A stretch of 64,000 nucleotides of DNA from JABDIY01 sp963803875 (GCA_963803875.1 CAWDOA010000014.1:62001-126000), one strand, 5' to 3'. Counted from the stretch's first letter, positions 46,911-56,712 are shown. Numbers and translations: made by a program. Notes: a model not told the origin generated them from the letters alone.

Positions 46911-49063
46911 TCATCTTCCTGCCGCCTCTGCCTTGTTCTTGATGAAGTTGTTGGCGATCACAGCCGACAGCAGAATCACTCCGAGGAAGGCGAACCGCCA
47001 GTCGGAGTTCCATCTGGCGGCCGGTATGCCCTGTTTGGACATGGCCATGATCAGTGCACCGATGGCGGCACCGAAGGCCGAGCCGTAACCGCCGGTCAGC
47101 AACGTCCCCCCGACCACGGCGGCGATGATGTACTCGAACTCCAGTCCGTTTCCGGTGCCCGACTGCAGCGTGTTGAGACGGAAGGCCAGGAGAAGACCCA
47201 CCAACCACGCCGCAACCGAGACGATCATGAACAGCTGGGTCTTCGTGCGTGCCGCTGGCACACCGATCTGGCGAGCCGCCTGCTTGTTGCCGCCGACGGC
47301 GAAGATCCAGCTGCCGAACTTGGTGCTGCCGAGCAGCCAAGTAGCGAAGATCGCAATCCCAATGAACCACAGGACACTCATACGGAAATTGGCCGGGTTG
47401 GTCTCGCCCAGCGCCAGCTCTTCCTCGGTGGTGAACAGCAGACCGGGTGATCAGACCCACACCAACTGCGACGATTCCAACCCGGGCCAGAATGCCGGCG
47501 AGCCTCTCGGAGATCGTCGTTCGTCGTGGCGACGGGTTTCGAACATACGTTGAGGCAACCGCCCACACCGCGATCAGCAGCGCGGCCACCAAGCATCACG
47601 CTGAATGCTTCGGTTCTGAACTTGGTGGAGGTTGATGCGCCCTGAACGAACCAGGCGAGGCGGGCACCCATCAACGCTGCAAGCAGGAGGACGAATGCTC
47701 GCGAGGCGCGGTGAGACCCGTCCGGCCTTGTAGGCCGCCATGGCGAGATCCGAGGAAGCCGGCCAGCACGAGCATACCGAAGAGGATTGCCCGCAGGCCC
47801 TGTTCGGTGGTCATGAACAGGAACCCGTACACCCCGAAGCCGGCACCGATTGCCGGCTGCAACTGTCGATATGACCGAACGGATCATCGCCTGCTGAGAT
47901 TGCGACGAGTCGTGCGTGTTGCCAGGCCCGGTATCCGACCAGCGCGCCACCGAGCGATCACCAATGGCCATTTCAGCGCACCGACCAGGTCGAGCACGCT
48001 CTCTTGAGATTCGACCTCGAGGCCATCGGCGCAGATGATGCCCAGGTTGAGGACCACGAGAGCTCCTACGGTCCAGGTGAGGGTTTCGTTGACTGTAGAG
48101 CGTGGAACCCATCGTCCTGAGGCTCGTAGCGCCAGACGCACAATCCGATGAAGCCGGCCAGTGCGGAGAGGGCGATCAGGACAACCGCAAGCGTGTTGGC
48201 TCCGCGACCGTCGGAGTTGTGCATGTACGAAGATCGAGCCGACCGCCCCGGCGATACCGGCGACTAGGAGAGGTAGACCGATCGGGTTCGGTGACTGTCG
48301 ACGTTTGAAGTTCATCTCGTAGATCGCGGCTCCGAGAAGGCTGCCACCTGCCACGAATCCGATGAGCCAAACGGCGTCGCGGCACCCCAAGCTGGTGATC
48401 GTTGCGGGCCCACACTCCATCGAAGATCGGCTTCCAGAATTCGTAGCCGCGGCCTGACGCCTCGTCGATTCGACCGACCGAGATGTTGTCGATGATCAGT
48501 TTCGAGAAACCAAGCTTGAAACCACGGAGGATGAAGAAGGTTGCCAGTGTCACGATGAAGCTGGGAAGGCCGGTCCGTTCGACCATGGTTCCGTTGAAGT
48601 AGCCGAGGCCAAGGGCAACGATCAGCGACAGCGGGATGGCGATCCAGAGGCTCAACCCCGCTCCACCCAGCTCACCGATGTCCTTCACCAGCAGGATGGT
48701 GACGATGCCCAGCGCTCCGGTTGCAGCACCGGAGGAGAGATCGAACTCCCCACCGATCATCAACAGTGAGACCGCAACGGCCATGATCCCCAGCGGCGCA
48801 GCCACATCCATGATGTTGGCAAACCCGGTGGCCACCCCGAAGGTGTCGGCCACCGCCCAGAAGAAGACCCAGATTGCGGCGGCACCGATGATCGCCCCGA
48901 TCTCGGGACGGATGAGAAGCCGTTGAAAGACTCCTCGGTACGCCAACCGTTCATCGGCGGTGTTGACCGTCAGTGCCTCGGTCTCGGCTGCGATCTCGGC
49001 GGCGTCTTCGGCGTCTACGTCCACATCGATTTCGACAGCTGGCGAAGCGTCAGCGTGCTTCAT
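46911..49063 (-). pseudogene. Sugar/inositol ABC importer permease, long form, multiply frameshifted
   Basis: The N-terminal half (49063 to ~48430) is a clear BPD_transp_2 permease: GGEFDLSSGAATGALG, NGTMVERTGLPSFIVTLATF. The C-terminal half (47381 to 46911) is equally clear: WIFAVGGNKQAARQIGVP, VVGGTLLTGGYGSAFGAAIG. Between them lies about 1 kb of membrane-helix-rich sequence (GFVAGGSLLGAAIYEMNF, LAVVLIALSALAGFIGL, GVYGFLFMTTEQGLRAILF, FVLLLAALMGARLAW) spread over all three frames. About nine frame changes are needed; those inspected (near 47450 and 47595) fit one extra base. Reassembled, it would be ~715 residues, about twice the usual permease. Sequencing error or decay cannot be separated here. 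Confidence 0.75.
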
Positions 49064-49121
49064 CGTTGGTCCCTTTCATCTTTCCCCTTTTCTCATCTTC
49101 GTTGTCAGCTAGAACCAAACG

Positions 49122-49155
49122 GGGAGGCCAGACCTGATGTTCGGTCCGGCCTCCC
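49122..49155 (-). terminator. Intra-operon hairpin between binding-protein and permease genes
   Basis: A 13-base stem (49122-49134 with 49143-49155, one G-U pair) encloses an 8-base loop. Transcribed from the binding-protein gene, it comes 45 bases after the stop and is followed by a modest T-rich run (CCGTTTGGTTCT). It probably works as a partial terminator or 3' stabiliser, giving more binding protein than permease, as in many importer operons. Confidence 0.65.
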
Positions 49156-49199
49156 AGCTCACTGTCTATGGTGCTTCACCGTTGGGTGATGCGTTGCTA

Positions 49200-50272
49200 T
49201 CAGCGGGTTCCGGCCGCAACGAGTGCCTTGACGTCGGCTGCGTTGTCGGGAGTGACGAAGCCGGGACCGGTGAGGATCGGCAGCCCACCACCGAGGGTGT
49301 TCTTGTTGGTGGCCTCGAGGAACATGAGCAGGACGGGGATGTAGCCCTGGAGGTACTGCTGCTGGTCCACGGTGAAGATCACGTCGCCGCCTTCGATGGC
49401 GTCGATCAGCTCGGGAGTGATGTCGAAACCACCGACCGGGATGTCCTGGCCGAGGTCCTGTGCGGCACGGAGACCGGACATTGCGATGACCGGCCCGACG
49501 CCCATGAAGCCGTCGATGTCGGGATCGGCCGACAGGGCAGCGTTGATGGCTGCTTGCTGCGCGGTCTGGTCGGCGTCGAGACCCATGAAGGACTGAACGA
49601 CCTCACCCTCAAAGGTTGCGGCGAGGCCGTCACAACGCTCGCCGAGCGCAACGTTGTCCTGCTCCTGGATGCCACAGAGGATCTTGGTGGCTCGACCGTC
49701 GGCGTTGAACTGCTTGCCGGCACCTTCACCGGCGATGACCTCGGTCTGGCCCACGTGGGTGGTTGCACCGATCTCCTCGTAGTCGTTCACACCCGAGTTG
49801 AGGGTGTACACCGGGATGCCGGCTGCGACCGCGGCCTTGGAGGCCGGGGATCAGCTGATCGGGTGAAGGCAACGAGGCAGCGATGCCGTCGGCACCTGAG
49901 GCGATGGCGGCGTCGATGTCGGAGGCCTGGACTGCGGGATCGTTGTTCGAGCCTTGCCAGACGAGTTCGACACCGAGGTCGGCGGCGGCTTGATCGGCGC
50001 CACGCTTGAGCACGGACCAGAACGGGCCGTCGTCGGAGTGGGTGATCATGTAGAAGGTGAGGTCGGTTCCCTGCACTAGGTCAACGTCGTCGTCGCCACC
50101 GTCGTCGGACGCACCGTCATCAGCAGAGCTGTCGTCAGCGAGAGCTGTCGTCGGCGGCGCTGTCGTCGCCGGAACCGTCGTCGGATGCTTCGGGCGCATT
50201 GCTGCCACATGCGGCGGCGATGAGCGAGACGGCAAAGAGCAACGCCAGAAGGCGCTTCAAGGTTGTGGTCAT
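49200..50272 (-). CDS. Sugar/inositol ABC importer substrate-binding lipoprotein (two frameshifts)
   Basis: A lipoprotein signal peptide with lipobox LIAAACGS is followed by an Asp/Ser-rich spacer and a Peripla_BP_4 domain (DLTFYMITHSDDGPFWSVLKRG, IPVYTLNSGVNDYEEIG, GFDITPELIDAIEGGD, QQQYLQGYIPVLLM). Extra single bases near 50140 and in the GGGG run at 49846-49849 split it into three frames. Removing both gives about 357 residues, normal for the family. GGGGAG precedes the ATG at 50272. Confidence 0.88.
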
Positions 50273-50291
50273 TCGTGGACTCCCCAGTTGT

Positions 50292-50313
50292 GGATCGGCT
50301 CTCCCGCCGATCC
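50292..50313. promoter_or_regulatory. Perfect inverted repeat in the importer leader
   Basis: GGATCGGC (50292-50299) and GCCGATCC (50306-50313) form a perfect 8-base palindrome with a 6-base centre, 20 bases upstream of the binding-protein ATG. A possible promoter (TTGCCG, 18 bases, TAGTGT on the minus strand) lies just upstream. The palindrome could be an operator for an inositol regulator or a 5' UTR hairpin. Both readings are inference. Confidence 0.45.
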
Positions 50314-50439
50314 GTGTGACTGATGACACTAGTCCAGGAACTTCACGAACGGCAAAGGTCCACGCCTTTCACTTAAGCTGTGACGCCGGTCCGTAACAAA
50401 CGAGCCCCGCAAACCGCCGCCAGCGGAGCCATCCGTGCC

Positions 50440-51339
50440 CTAGAAAAGACCCAGCGATTGCAGATACGTGATGCTGGTCTGAACGTCTCTGATCGGGCCG
50501 TCGCCCTGCCCGGGCATCTCGCCCGTGATGGCACAGTCCTGCTCGACGACGTACCAGCCATCGTAGCCCCAGGACTCGAGCGTACGAATGACCTCGCCGA
50601 TCGGGAGCTGGCCGGATCCCAGGGCAGGAAACAGGCCGGCTTGCACCGAGTTCATCAACGAGATCGGCTCGTCGCCCCCCGAAGAACCGGTGAAGGCCGC
50701 GGCCAACTCAGTGTTCATGTCCTTGAGATGTACCAGGCCCACGCGGTCCGGGTGATTCCGAGCGAACTCCAAGGGGTCGGCACCACCGAGGGCCAGATGA
50801 GCCGTGTCGAGCACGAACTTCACCGGGCTGGACGCCACGAGACGGTTGACGTCGTCCACCGTCTCAACCGCAGTACCCACGTGCTCGTGGACCACCTGGG
50901 TCAAGCCCAGGTCGGCGCAGACCTGTTCGACCATGTCGAGGCCAGCCACGAGTTGGGACCACTGAGCGGGCGACAGGTCCTGTCGGGGTGCCCAATCCCA
51001 TGTCATCACCGGCGCCGTGTTGAAATACTGCGCACCGCCCGCATTCAAAAGGCGAGCCGCATCGAGGGCAGCCTGCTCGGCCACGTCGGCTTCACGCTCG
51101 TCGTGGAGCACGAGCGGAACAAAACCCGCCAGCAGGCCCAAGTTGTGCCGAGCGAGCGTATCGACCAGGCCGGCGGGGTCGGTCGGTAGCCACCCGAGGG
51201 AACCGAGCTCGGTCTGGGTGAAGCCCAGCCGACCCATTTCTCCGAGAACCCGGTCGACGCTGAGCTGGTGGCCCCACCCGGGCACCTCGCAGATGCCCCA
51301 GGAAATCGGGGCGGTGCCAACACGATCGAAGAACTGCAT
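50440..51339 (-). CDS. iolE: Inosose dehydratase / sugar isomerase (IolE type)
   Basis: A xylose-isomerase-like TIM barrel of 299 residues. RVGTAPISWGICEVPGWGHQL is the diagnostic IolE opening. Metal-site segments VVHEHVGTAVET, FVLDTAHLALGG, GLVHLKDMN and WYVVEQDCAITGE follow. IolE dehydrates scyllo-inosose in the inositol pathway. The ATG at 51339 begins the conserved part; an in-frame start at 51399 is unlikely. It is the most upstream inositol gene seen, with 110 bases to the next gene and 168 to the importer genes. Confidence 0.88.
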   Translation of the reverse strand: MQFFDRVGTAPISWGICEVPGWGHQLSVDRVLGEMGRLGFTQTELGSLGWLPTDPAGLVDTLARHNLGLLAGFVPLVLHDEREADVAEQAALDAARLLNAGGAQYFNTAPVMTWDWAPRQDLSPAQWSQLVAGLDMVEQVCADLGLTQVVHEHVGTAVETVDDVNRLVASSPVKFVLDTAHLALGGADPLEFARNHPDRVGLVHLKDMNTELAAAFTGSSGGDEPISLMNSVQAGLFPALGSGQLPIGEVIRTLESWGYDGWYVVEQDCAITGEMPGQGDGPIRDVQTSITYLQSLGLF

Positions 51340-51449
51340 GGGCGCAGTGTAAAAGGTCGGCGACGCCGCCGGAAAAGTCTGCCTCATCATTTCCGCCACG
51401 AGGTTGACACGTTCGGCGGTCGTGGGGCCGCAGAGCCGAGGTTGTGGGT

Positions 51450-52145
51450 TCAGCTGTCAGAACAGCCCAGTGCCAGAGGGACGGGATCGTCGGGCACTTC
51501 GGCGATCAACAGTTCGATCTCGGGTTGGGAAACCGCCCAGCCCGACTCCTTGCCTCGTGAGGCAGCGAAGACCACGCCAACCGCCCGGCCGTCGAACAGC
51601 ACCGGGGCACCGGAGTCACCTGACTCGATCTCCGCTTGGAGTTCGATGGCCTGTCGCCGATCCTCGCCATCGAGGGTCACGTTGGCCTGTCGAATGGCGA
51701 TTGCTTCCCGAACGACCAGGTTCCCGTCGCGATCAAATGTGACGATCTCGACCGGGGTGTCAGCACGTACAGGCTCCGACGCCAGGGTGACAGAAGCTGT
51801 GGTCGCAGGTTCACGCAACCAAAGGAGTGCGAGATCTTTGTCGGACCGCATCGCCACGACGTCGGCCTCGAGCGTCTCGCCGTTGGCATCGAGCAGTTCG
51901 AAGGACCGGATTCCCTCGAACGGGTGGGCGGCCGTCACCAGCAGCCGGTCGCTCACCCGGAACACGGTTCCCAGCTGCGGAGTTGTGATTCGACAGTCGT
52001 CGATCCGGGCCCGGTAGACGTAATCCTCGGGCATCGCGGCCGCAGACGAACACGCCGGCAGCGCCGTAATTGCGGTTGCGCACAGGGCGAGCCGACTCCA
52101 GACCCTGACGGTGCGGCCCCGACGAAGTTGCCGCAGCTCGGTCAC
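51450..52145 (-). CDS. Trypsin-like serine protease, probable lipoprotein
   Basis: A 231-residue S1-family (chymotrypsin-fold) domain. The triad is recognisable: His in LVTAAHPF, Asp in SDKDLALLWL and Ser in IESGDSGAPV. The N-terminus has a signal segment ending ALPACSS, a likely lipobox, placing it outside the membrane. It has no PDZ domain, unlike DegP. The physiological substrate is unknown. It ends 110 bases from the iolE start and follows nfuA by 21 bases. Confidence 0.8.
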   Translation of the reverse strand: MTELRQLRRGRTVRVWSRLALCATAITALPACSSAAAMPEDYVYRARIDDCRITTPQLGTVFRVSDRLLVTAAHPFEGIRSFELLDANGETLEADVVAMRSDKDLALLWLREPATTASVTLASEPVRADTPVEIVTFDRDGNLVVREAIAIRQANVTLDGEDRRQAIELQAEIESGDSGAPVLFDGRAVGVVFAASRGKESGWAVSQPEIELLIAEVPDDPVPLALGCSDS

Positions 52146-52166
52146 GGCGTGAGGTTGAACAGGAGG

Positions 52167-52820
52167 CTAGGTGTAGAAGGGGTTCTCACCGGCAGTGTGG
52201 TCGGTTGCATCGATCACCTCGGTCAGCTGGGGCAGTGCGTCCTTCAACATCTTGGTGATTCCATCACGAAGTGTCATGGCGCTGGCTGCACAACCCTGAC
52301 AGCCGCCACCCATGGTTACGATCGCTTTGGTCCCATCGACACCGACCAGACTGGCATAGCCACCGTGACTGGCGAGCGCCGGGTTGATCGCCTGATCCAA
52401 CACCTGCTGGATCTGTTCGGGAAGCTCACCTTCCAACTCGATATCGAGTCCGTCGAGAGGGTTGGGCGTGTTCGGGTTCCGGATCACCAGCCCGCCCGGG
52501 GTATTGGCCGCAGGAACATCGAGGGTTGCGCCGGTCATGTTGGCCGCGCTGTCGAGCGGGATGATGACGGTGAGTTCGTCGTGGGAGCCTTGGGTGTACA
52601 CCAGATCGTCAGTCGCGGCCTCCGAGATGGTGAGCAGCTCCAGCGCATATTGGAATTCGGTCATGTTCGAACCCGTGATCGCCACCTTCAATGCGGTGTT
52701 GGCGGGGTCGTCCTCTTGAGCCCGGACCTCGAGCACAGTGGCAAGCGCAGTGTCGCTCACCGTCATGGGTTTCGTAGGGTCGGCAACACTTTCGCCGGCA
52801 GGAGACTCGGTAACGGCCAT
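52167..52820 (-). CDS. nfuA: NfuA-like Fe-S cluster carrier
   Basis: The N-terminal degenerate A-type domain (about residues 20-110) lacks the A-type cysteines. The C-terminal NifU domain (about 125-205) has the CxxC in GGGCQGCAASAMTLRDGI. This matches NfuA, which carries 4Fe-4S clusters to target enzymes. The size of 217 residues fits. The nearby helicase-type Fe-S protein at 4 kb is one possible client class, but no direct link can be drawn. Confidence 0.9.
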   Translation of the reverse strand: MAVTESPAGESVADPTKPMTVSDTALATVLEVRAQEDDPANTALKVAITGSNMTEFQYALELLTISEAATDDLVYTQGSHDELTVIIPLDSAANMTGATLDVPAANTPGGLVIRNPNTPNPLDGLDIELEGELPEQIQQVLDQAINPALASHGGYASLVGVDGTKAIVTMGGGCQGCAASAMTLRDGITKMLKDALPQLTEVIDATDHTAGENPFYT

Positions 52821-52892
52821 GTCACCATTCTAACGATCCGGCTGCGCCAACGGCGAGTAGGGCATCTGACCCGTTTGGGTGCTGGTGGACTC

Positions 52893-53288
52893 TCAGTCGA
52901 CGGCCGACGAGGAGACCGTCGAACTCCGGGTGGGTACTCGGAAGTGAATCCAGTAGAGCCCGATCAGCCCGGCAACAGCAATCGACAACCGAATGAGCCA
53001 TCTGTCCAACAGCAACACGGTGCTGATCGTCACCGCGGTCACCAACATCAGGCTCGCTACAACCTTCGCCCGGTAGGGCATCCCGAGGCCGTTGCGGTAG
53101 TCGTTCACAGCCTGACCGACCCCGGGTAGCTCCAGAACCCAGGCCTCCAGCCGGGGATTGGATTTGGCGAATGCCCAGGCGGCGATGATGAAGAAGACCG
53201 TTGTGGGGAGTCCGGGAACGATGATCCCGATCCCGCCCACGCCGACCGAAGCCAACCCGAGTGCGGTGAACAACAGTCGGCGGGGCAT
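52893..53288 (-). CDS. DUF454 (YbaN-like) membrane protein
   Basis: A 131-residue protein with three membrane segments (about 5-22, 25-42 and 75-112). GIIVPGLPTTVFFIIAAWAF and SNPRLEAWVL are the DUF454 signature. The function is unknown. Its ATG shares one base with the stop of the ABC-F gene (TAATG), so the two are co-translated. Confidence 0.9.
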   Translation of the reverse strand: MPRRLLFTALGLASVGVGGIGIIVPGLPTTVFFIIAAWAFAKSNPRLEAWVLELPGVGQAVNDYRNGLGMPYRAKVVASLMLVTAVTISTVLLLDRWLIRLSIAVAGLIGLYWIHFRVPTRSSTVSSSAVD

Positions 53289-55045
53289 TAGAGCGATTCC
53301 CGCTGTTCAGAGAACTCGAGCCATCGGAGTTCGACCTCGTCGAGCTGTTGGGACACGGTTGCGTGCTCTGCGCTGACCTCGGCCAGCTTCTGATAGTTGG
53401 TCGTGGTGGCCAAGTCGGCCATCTCTGACTCCAGCTTCGTCCTCCGGGAGTCGAGCTTGGCCATTTCCTTCTCGGCTTCCCGGATCTTGTAGCCGAGCGT
53501 GCTGGCGCTGGGACCCCTGTCCCGGATTCGCGTATCTCCCTTTGTTCTGGTTTGTCTGGCCGTCACGACCTCGGCCATGTCGACCACCGGCTCACCGTTG
53601 GCGGCGTCGTGTACAACGCCATTGGGCGTGATGGTCAGCTGCCGGTTGGCGACCCGATTGAGAAACGCACGGTCGTGACTGACGACGACGAGCGCTCCCG
53701 GCCAGTCTTCAAGGAAGTCTTCCAGAGACCGGAGAGTTTCGAGATCGAGGTCGTTGGTTGGCTCGTCGAGCAGCATGACATTGGGTTTCGAGGCAAGAAT
53801 CGTGAGCAGATGCAGCCGCCGCCGCTCCCCTCCTGACAAGGTGCTGACCTGAGCCCACTGGGCATCGCTGTCGAACCAGAACGCCTCGAGCAGCCGGGCG
53901 TCGGTCCAGTCGGGTTTGCGATTCGGTCCGGCAATGACCTCCCGAACACGTGCGTCGGGATCGAGTGCATCTTCGGACTGTTGGGTGTAGTACGCCAGCT
54001 CCACGGTTGTTCCCCACCGGACCGAGCCCGTCGTAGGTTCGGTCTGCTGCGCCATGATGTCGAGCAGCGTGCTCTTTCCAACCCCGTTCACACCTCGGAT
54101 GGCAAGTCGTTCCCGAGGATCGAGTTTCAGGTCGAAAGGGCCGAACAGCTTGCGACCATCGGGGGCCGAACCGACGAGCTGATCGAGTTCGATCACGATG
54201 TCACCCAAACGCGGGGTGGGGAACTCCAGGTGCAGCTGTGCGGGCCGGGCAGGACCCTCGGGTTTCGCGTCGATCAGCGCCTTGGCCGCTTCTACCCGAT
54301 ATTTGGGTTTTGACGTGCGGGCCGGAGCTCCTCGGCGAAGCCATGCCAGTTCCTGCCGAGCCAGGTTCTTGCGAACCGCTTCCGCCGATTCGGCTGCGGC
54401 CGTTCTCGCCGCCTTCCCCTCGAGATAACTCGCGTAGCCGCCGGTATGAAGAAACGACTCTCCCCGGTCCAGTTCGAGCACATGAGTGGTGAGACGATCG
54501 AGCACAACGCGATCATGCGTTACCAGGATCAAGCCACCCCGATAGGCCTCCAACCGCTCCTCCAGCCACACGATCCCGTCGATGTCGAGATGGTTCGTCG
54601 GCTCGTCGAGAATCAGAAGGTTGCTCGGCCTGACCAGTGCCGTTGCCAGAGCGACCCTCTTCTTCTCACCTCCTGACAACGCGGCGGTGGATTCAGAGAA
54701 GAACTCCCCCATACCAAGGCGGGTCAATGCCGCCTCCGCCTCCCACTTTTCGGCGCCGGTCTCCAGCACTGCCTCGAGCACTTTTCCGGGGGGAAGCGCA
54801 GCGTCCTGATCCAACACCGCCAGCGACAGTTCGCGCCCTCGTCGGATGGTTCCCGCCTCCGGTTCGGTCGTGCCGGCAAGAACCCTCAACAGGGTGGACT
54901 TGCCGGTGCCGTTGATGCCTACGATGCCGAGCCGATCGCCGGTGTTCACGGTCAACGACACATCGGTGAACAGTGGCCGGTCGGGCCGGCTCATCGCCAG
55001 GTTCTCTGCGTCAATAAGGATTGCGATGGGGCTGAGAGTACCCAT
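53288..55045 (-). CDS. ABC-F family ATPase, Uup-like
   Basis: A soluble twin-ATPase protein of 585 residues. Both nucleotide sites are complete: GINGTGKSTL, LSGGEKKRVALATAL and LLILDEPTNHLD; then GVNGVGKSTL, LSGGERRRLHLLTIL and VMLLDEPTNDLD. The C-terminal coiled coil (about 515-585) is typical of Uup, which acts on ribosomes or DNA branch structures. There is no membrane domain, so it is not a transporter. The DUF454 gene follows with a one-base overlap. The start could alternatively be internal, at MSRPDRPLF. Confidence 0.92.
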   Translation of the reverse strand: MGTLSPIAILIDAENLAMSRPDRPLFTDVSLTVNTGDRLGIVGINGTGKSTLLRVLAGTTEPEAGTIRRGRELSLAVLDQDAALPPGKVLEAVLETGAEKWEAEAALTRLGMGEFFSESTAALSGGEKKRVALATALVRPSNLLILDEPTNHLDIDGIVWLEERLEAYRGGLILVTHDRVVLDRLTTHVLELDRGESFLHTGGYASYLEGKAARTAAAESAEAVRKNLARQELAWLRRGAPARTSKPKYRVEAAKALIDAKPEGPARPAQLHLEFPTPRLGDIVIELDQLVGSAPDGRKLFGPFDLKLDPRERLAIRGVNGVGKSTLLDIMAQQTEPTTGSVRWGTTVELAYYTQQSEDALDPDARVREVIAGPNRKPDWTDARLLEAFWFDSDAQWAQVSTLSGGERRRLHLLTILASKPNVMLLDEPTNDLDLETLRSLEDFLEDWPGALVVVSHDRAFLNRVANRQLTITPNGVVHDAANGEPVVDMAEVVTARQTRTKGDTRIRDRGPSASTLGYKIREAEKEMAKLDSRRTKLESEMADLATTTNYQKLAEVSAEHATVSQQLDEVELRWLEFSEQRESL

Positions 55046-55122
55046 TCGGAGGTCCAGCGGAGGCCGAGATCGCCGAGAATGCGCACGCCATGTGACACAT
55101 CGTCGGGCTATCGTCTGGTGCC

Positions 55123-55833
55123 GTGGACGAAGTGCCCGAGCTCGTGCCTCGCAAGATCTCCCTGGGGCTCAAGGGGCTCGGCGCCGTGTTCCCTGGAGCC
55201 CGCCAGACCACGGATCAGATCCAGCCCTACACCGAGTGGTGGAGCGTTCAGAACCAGGCCGCCCTGAAAGCGGACGGGCCACTGCTCATCAGCATCGGGG
55301 ATTCGATCTGCATCGGGATCGGGGCATCCCATCCGTCCAAGTCATTGGTCGGGCAGGTCGCCGACACGCTCTCGGAACGTGACGGTCAACGATGGCGAAT
55401 CATCAACCTCGCAATAGCCGGGGCTCGGGTCGAGGACGCCTTGGACCGCCAGGTGCCGATCGCTGCGAAGCTGGCACCGGCCGATCAGATCATCTGCTGT
55501 ATCGGCAGCAACGACATCGTGTGGACGCCTGCGGTCCACTCGCTACGGGCCGGGTTGAGGTCTATCTCGGATTCGCTTCCGCCCAACACCGTCTTCGGCC
55601 CGGTCGCCGGTGCCTCGAGACGGGCTCGGCTTGCCAATCGGGCGCTTCGCCAGAGAGCGAAGAACAACGGGCAGCTCTTCGCCTCGATCTGGGACGCTGA
55701 TCACCCCAGCAAGATCCGTGAGCGACTGGCGACGGATCGATTCCACCCCAACGATCTCGGCTACTCGCTGATGGCCGGGGTCATGACGGACACCCTCAAT
55801 GGTGCACCGATCGACAACGACCAGGAGTCCTGA
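55123..55833 (+). CDS. SGNH/GDSL hydrolase
   Basis: A 236-residue cytoplasmic SGNH hydrolase. Block I is LLISIGDSICIGIGA (Ser nucleophile), block III CCIGSNDIVW and block V TDRFHPNDLGY. There is no signal peptide or membrane segment. Family members are esterases or lipases, and the substrate is unknown. The GTG start follows no strong ribosome-binding site. It lies 77 bases divergent from the ABC-F gene. Confidence 0.88.
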   Translation: MDEVPELVPRKISLGLKGLGAVFPGARQTTDQIQPYTEWWSVQNQAALKADGPLLISIGDSICIGIGASHPSKSLVGQVADTLSERDGQRWRIINLAIAGARVEDALDRQVPIAAKLAPADQIICCIGSNDIVWTPAVHSLRAGLRSISDSLPPNTVFGPVAGASRRARLANRALRQRAKNNGQLFASIWDADHPSKIRERLATDRFHPNDLGYSLMAGVMTDTLNGAPIDNDQES

Positions 55834-55902
55834 GACCTCGTTCTCTGAGATAGAGGTCGTGCCCCGATCCGAGTGCGGTGCACGACTACTGTCGGACGCC
55901 CT

Positions 55903-56712
55903 ATGGGTGTTTTGTCTGAGCCACTGGATCTGAACGGACCGCGCAGGAAGCGTCCTGAGTACGCATCGGTCCCTGCGGTGCCGGGAATAACGATCCGTCA
56001 CCGCAGCACATTCAAGACCGGGATACTCGTCGCTTTCGACCCGAACTGGGTCACGTTGCGGGGTGAGGATGGCCGAGAGTTCAAACAGCGCAACGAACCC
56101 GGAGCCTTCTCATACAACGGAACGGCCGTGAAACTGGTTCGACCAACGAAGGCGCCTGACGCTCCCGCAATGGTCCGTACCGCGTCAGGTTCGGTTGCGG
56201 TGCCGAACGCCCCCGCTCGCGTCGCCCGGCCGAGCCGGATCTACGTCGAGGGAGTTCACGACGCCGAGCTGATCGAACGGGTGTGGGGCGACGATCTGCG
56301 TCTGGAAGGTCTGGTCGTCGAACCGCTGCATGGTGCGGACGACCTCGCCGAGTTGGTCCGCACGTTTGGCCCTCGGCCCGGTCGACGGCTCGGTATTCTT
56401 CTCGATCACCTGGTCGAGGGCACCAAGGAAACCCGAATCGCAGCCGAGATCGATCACCCCGACGTCCTGATCGCCGGACACCCGTTCGTCGACGTATGGC
56501 AGTGCATCAAACCCTCGGTGATCGGTGTATCCCGCTGGCCGGTAATCGAGCCGGGAACGGATTGGAAGTCCGGGGTCTGCGCCGAATTACACCTGGATGA
56601 CGAACCGGGTGTCGTGTGGAAACAACTGCTCGCCACTGTCAGCGGCTACACCGACCTCGAACCATCCTTCGTCGGCGCAGTCGAGCATCTGATCGACTTC
56701 GTGACCACGTAA
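55903..56712 (+). CDS. DUF3097 family protein (TOPRIM-like, actinobacterial)
   Basis: A ~269-residue protein of the DUF3097 family, which is largely confined to actinobacteria. The middle contains RIYVEGVHDAELIERVWGDD, an Asp/Glu pattern reminiscent of TOPRIM nucleotidyl-transfer domains, then LGILLDHLVEGTKE and HPFVDVWQCIKPSVIG. An N-terminal SH3-like segment (FKTGILVAFDPNWVTLRGED) precedes it. Biochemical function is not established. The ATG at 55903 starts the conserved region. Confidence 0.88.
   Translation: MGVLSEPLDLNGPRRKRPEYASVPAVPGITIRHRSTFKTGILVAFDPNWVTLRGEDGREFKQRNEPGAFSYNGTAVKLVRPTKAPDAPAMVRTASGSVAVPNAPARVARPSRIYVEGVHDAELIERVWGDDLRLEGLVVEPLHGADDLAELVRTFGPRPGRRLGILLDHLVEGTKETRIAAEIDHPDVLIAGHPFVDVWQCIKPSVIGVSRWPVIEPGTDWKSGVCAELHLDDEPGVVWKQLLATVSGYTDLEPSFVGAVEHLIDFVTT

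Noticed and set aside
51636..53129. 497-residue plus-strand reading frame
   Set aside because: It crosses the antisense of three well-supported genes (protease, nfuA, DUF454), so it is a shadow.
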